From Prevotella sp. (lineage in GTDB: Bacteria; Bacteroidota; Bacteroidia; Bacteroidales; Bacteroidaceae): a DNA stretch of 51,707 nucleotides. How positions within the stretch are numbered: position 1 is the stretch's first letter; the number at the start of each line of letters is the position of its first letter. A program made the translations under genes and the position numbers. The notes under the pieces were generated by a model. It was not told where the DNA came from. It ran no database searches and was given only the letters and a program-made list of their open reading frames with translations. Positions 48,967 to 51,707 of this stretch are shown here, one piece after another. The DNA lies in the NCBI GenBank assembly GCA_016291085.1, contig JAEEVW010000025.1, positions 1 through 51,707 of the forward strand. The letters are read 5' to 3'.

Positions 48967-51357
48967 TTATTCCTTTCCTGCCATAATATTACAGATTGTG
49001 ACGATGTCGCCTACATTCACTTCACCGTCCCCATTCACGTCAGCCAGCTGCGAGTCAATGGTGCTTATACCTGCCATGACGTTGCAGACTGTCACAATGT
49101 CACCGACATTCACCTCACCGTCACCGTTGACGTCGCCACTGGGTCTCACCTCTTCAATAATATTACTGAACTTACTCCAGGGGAGCGTAGACTCGTAGAG
49201 AGCCTTGGTTCCTATGGGGACGTGCAGTTTGGCATCGGTAAAACTGGTATCGATTTCGTCGCCTGTGCCTGTAAGCAGGTTCTCTTTCCAGTTGACGTAG
49301 ATGTCCTGCAGTCCCAGATAGGCATAGTGGCTTAAAAAGCTATTGCTCCCTAAATGCTGTAAAGACTGGGGGAAGACGATCTTTTTCAGTTTGTAGCAAT
49401 AATAGAATGCCATATCGCCTATCGACGTCAGCTCTTCGTTCAGCTGAACATCTTTCAGACTAGAGCACTCATAGAAAGCCTTTTCTCCGATGGAGACAAG
49501 GCTTTGTGGCATCTCGATGGACTCAAGCGACTCACAGTAGTAGAAACACATGTCGCCAATGGTCTTGATGCTGGCTGGCAGGTTGATGCTCTTCAATTTA
49601 TAGGAGGCGGCTAAGGCGAGCTTCGGCAACTCCTCAATCTGGGTGTTGTCACTGAAGGTCAGTCTCTCGAGTGAACGGCATGCCTGGAAGGCTCGCTCCT
49701 CGATGGTCTGCACGCTGGGCGGCAGCGTGATGGACTTCAGGGAGCTGATATAACCTCCGGGGGCACTAGCCTGAAATATGCCCCAGGGTATCTTTGTGAC
49801 AGAGGTGAAGTATTTCAACTCGTCAAATGACTCTGCACTGCTCAGCAGTGTCAGCGCTCTCATCTTCGATGGGCTGTCGAACCATAGGGTTGTAACGGCA
49901 GCCGCCTCCTTGTAACTGAGCTCATTGTCGCCGTTAAGGTCGTACATACTGATGCATGATTGTTTGGCAGTCTTGTCACTGAAAGAAATAAACGCGTCGT
50001 CAGCACCTATGTCAAAATATATTTTCCCAATGATGGCGTCACCTTCGCTGTCGGTCGTCAGTTTGAGACAATAATGGCCGTCGGTAGCTGGCGTAAAGGA
50101 AAAGGTGATGATACCTTCTGTCGACGAGGCTATGCTGACGTTCTGCTGTGTTGTGAGTGTGCCGTTGCCCGCAGCGTCCTTGCTCACGAAAAGCCACAGT
50201 GCTCCGCTGAAGTCGGTGCCGCTGTTGGTTACTGTAGCCTGTAAGGTGTGCTCTGTACCTGCCTTTGTGGAGCCCATGATGTGGATGTCGGTAGCTGACA
50301 GTCTTGGCTGTGGTACGTAGTCGCGGATGTTGTAGATCATGCCCTGCTTGGCAGAAAAGTCGGCCCCGGGCTCCAGCGCGTCGATGTTGAAATAGCCGTC
50401 GCGGCTGCCTCCCCACCCCCAATTGACGTGTACGTTGCCGTCGGCATCGTAGCCATCGAGGACGAAGACGTGGCCGGGATTGGTATTGTCCTTTGAATAT
50501 CCGAGGTAAAGGATAGGACTGCCTTTCGACAGATCGCCATAGATAATGCTTGTCCAGTCGCCTGAGTAGCTGTCGCGGCTAAGGATTTGCGGGTTATCAT
50601 ACCCGAAATACCATTGCAGTGCTTTTGCGGCTGAACTGAGAGACGCACCACTACCACCGGCACTGGCTGGCTGGTAGTTCACGTCAGTAGCTCTGCCACA
50701 GACATACATAAGCGTGGCCACGGCCTCTTTCTGTACAAATGACCCGTTGGCGTAGTCGGACAGCATGTTGCCCCACTCGAAAGTGGTGTTGCTGAAGTCC
50801 ATCCATCCGTTTGACCCGGTGCCGCGGAGCGGCCATCGGTAGTAGTTGAGCACCTGAGCCAAGGCGGTGGGCACGCACCCCGTCACACAGTGCTCGTCAT
50901 TGACGACGGGACACTTCTCGTAGTAGGGATAATATTGGTTCCAGACGGTCTTCAGCAGCGGTTCCACAGTAGGTTGAAACTGTGAGGGTACCGTTCTGCG
51001 TGTTATGGGCTGGCCACTGGTCAGCACTTCGTTGATAGCATCTTTCCACCACAGGAAACCGTCGGCACAGTTCCCTTCGTCATACGCCGAGAACGAATAG
51101 CCGACGACGGGTTGCTGACTATCATCGTTGGTTATCACGACAAAACCGTCCGTGCCAGCGGAAACAATGGTGATGCCGTCCAGCTGTTCTACGATCCGCA
51201 GGTCGTTCTGGGCGGTACTTGCCGTCAGTCCCCGGGCAGCGGCCTGCGTCTGCAGGACGGTCTGTGCCAGGCTTTTGATTTTGCTCTCGGTTCTTCTTCC
51301 TGCCATGACGGTCACGCAGACGGATAAGAGGATTGTAACAAAAGTGATGCGTTTCAT
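48967..51357 (-). CDS. C10-family (streptopain-like) protease with BspA-type LRRs and dockerin-like repeats
   Basis: 796 residues from MKRITFVTILLSVCVTVMAG, a signal peptide; the longer open frame upstream is excluded by the promoter at 51396. An inhibitory pro-region of the C10 type follows (residues about 22-130). The catalytic domain has Cys in EHCVTGCVPTALAQVLNYYR and His in NPGHVFVLDGYD, then VNWGWGGSRDGYF. Next come an Ig-like domain (about 350-450), an EF-hand-like DLNGDNELSYKEAA, four or five BspA-type leucine-rich repeats (SLKSITLPPSVQTIEERAF and relatives), and two C-terminal copies of DVNGDGEVNVGDIVT, a Ca-binding dockerin-like pair. The role is probably extracellular protein breakdown with surface or matrix attachment. 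Confidence 0.92.
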   Translation of the reverse strand: MKRITFVTILLSVCVTVMAGRRTESKIKSLAQTVLQTQAAARGLTASTAQNDLRIVEQLDGITIVSAGTDGFVVITNDDSQQPVVGYSFSAYDEGNCADGFLWWKDAINEVLTSGQPITRRTVPSQFQPTVEPLLKTVWNQYYPYYEKCPVVNDEHCVTGCVPTALAQVLNYYRWPLRGTGSNGWMDFSNTTFEWGNMLSDYANGSFVQKEAVATLMYVCGRATDVNYQPASAGGSGASLSSAAKALQWYFGYDNPQILSRDSYSGDWTSIIYGDLSKGSPILYLGYSKDNTNPGHVFVLDGYDADGNVHVNWGWGGSRDGYFNIDALEPGADFSAKQGMIYNIRDYVPQPRLSATDIHIMGSTKAGTEHTLQATVTNSGTDFSGALWLFVSKDAAGNGTLTTQQNVSIASSTEGIITFSFTPATDGHYCLKLTTDSEGDAIIGKIYFDIGADDAFISFSDKTAKQSCISMYDLNGDNELSYKEAAAVTTLWFDSPSKMRALTLLSSAESFDELKYFTSVTKIPWGIFQASAPGGYISSLKSITLPPSVQTIEERAFQACRSLERLTFSDNTQIEELPKLALAASYKLKSINLPASIKTIGDMCFYYCESLESIEMPQSLVSIGEKAFYECSSLKDVQLNEELTSIGDMAFYYCYKLKKIVFPQSLQHLGSNSFLSHYAYLGLQDIYVNWKENLLTGTGDEIDTSFTDAKLHVPIGTKALYESTLPWSKFSNIIEEVRPSGDVNGDGEVNVGDIVTVCNVMAGISTIDSQLADVNGDGEVNVGDIVTICNIMAGKE

Positions 51358-51395
51358 TTTCTTTTTCTGTTTTTCCCTATTTTTTGCCAAGGTTG

Positions 51396-51403
51396 CAAAG
51401 TTA
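51396..51403 (-). promoter_or_regulatory. Promoter -7 box of the C10 protease gene
   Basis: TAACTTTG on the minus strand, 39 bases before the ATG at 51357. Confidence 0.65.
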
Positions 51404-51529
51404 CGAAACATTTTCGAGAACTCAAAGGATTTCCCACAAAAATCTTTTAATATCTGCGGAAGCAGGCGAGGAAAGGAGATTTTTGGAACACGAATTGTCA
51501 TGAATGAACCATACTTGTTGCCTAATTAT

Positions 51530-51560
51530 TTGGAAGTTTCGTATTTAATTACTATCTTTG
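51530..51560 (+). promoter_or_regulatory. Promoter of the last, partial gene
   Basis: TTTG (51530-51533), 19 nt, TATCTTTG (51553-51560). Confidence 0.75.
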
Positions 51561-51588
51561 CGGGCAAAATAACCATTAAATTCAAAAA

Positions 51589-51707
51589 ATGATGAAAAAA
51601 AACTGTAATTGGAAGTCAACAAGAATAGTTATGATGTGTCCGGCGCGAGCCGCAGTACTGCTCGTCTTCGCCCTGTTCACCACGGTGGGTGCATGGGCTG
51701 AGGTCAT
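51589..51707 (+). CDS. Secreted protein, N-terminal part (runs off the right edge)
   Basis: The frame starts at one of two adjacent ATGs (51589, 51592) and gives a long signal peptide: a basic region (KKNCNWKSTR) and a hydrophobic stretch (AAVLLVFALFTTVGAWAEV). Only 39 codons are visible, so no function can be given. Own promoter, divergent from the C10 protease gene. Confidence 0.8.
   Translation, partial: MMKKNCNWKSTRIVMMCPARAAVLLVFALFTTVGAWAEV

Overview
The window is a piece of a Bacteroidales chromosome, most likely a gut or rumen Prevotella or a close relative. The evidence is the Bacteroidetes promoter pattern (TTTG or TTG, 19-20 nt, TAnnTTTG) in front of many genes, the near absence of Shine-Dalgarno sites, secreted proteins with Prevotella-style C-terminal tails, a C10 (streptopain-like) protease carrying BspA-type leucine-rich repeats and dockerin-like repeats, and an arabinose operon with a NUDIX-type regulator as known from Bacteroides. 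No species name can be fixed from the sequence alone.

Layout. 1-3900: the start of a TPR-like lipoprotein gene (minus), then a putative surface protein with a long 5' leader and a pair of 21-bp-phased direct repeats, followed by a translationally coupled 37-residue peptide. 4000-7900: accessory DNA with a decayed small gene, about 700 bp packed with inverted repeats, an AAA/DUF4143 ATPase with an odd 5' leader, and a stand-alone kinase-like gene beside tRNA-Ser(CGA). 8200-20800: housekeeping and envelope genes: fabD, a GH13 amylase, valS, mazG, a lipoprotein, ribonuclease Z, an L,D-transpeptidase coupled to an ECF sigma factor, a probable anti-sigma protein and a Spy-like protein, then nth and ribE. 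20840-21040: a probable structured non-coding RNA with its own promoter. 21200-28660: the arabinose operon galM-transporter-araR-araD-araA-araB (minus). 28740-34550: a minus-strand operon tsaB-DUF4290-murA-rimM-dxr-rseP. 34650-38490: yicC-gmk-nadD and two glycosyltransferases. 38470-44790: a flippase, an acyltransferase, a LicD-like transferase, an ornithine-cyclodeaminase-like enzyme and a fused nucleotidyltransferase/CobD-like PLP enzyme, which look like a glycan or lipid head-group decoration set. 44860-51707: metG, a truncated SpoIIE-type phosphatase remnant, a secreted C1B peptidase, a repeat-rich 580-bp gap, the C10 protease and the start of another secreted protein.

The most unusual items are: (i) the fused nucleotidyltransferase/CobD-like gene next to licD, a plausible new route to CDP-activated amino-alcohol head groups; (ii) the in-frame invasion of that gene by a REP-like inverted repeat and by a heptanucleotide array; (iii) short tandem arrays of 7 to 9 nt that sit at many gene junctions and sometimes contain stop codons; (iv) the unassigned structured RNA upstream of ribE; (v) the small peptide coupled to the surface protein; and (vi) two hairpin-rich intergenic regions about 44 kb apart that share an ATAGCTCCGAGC motif.
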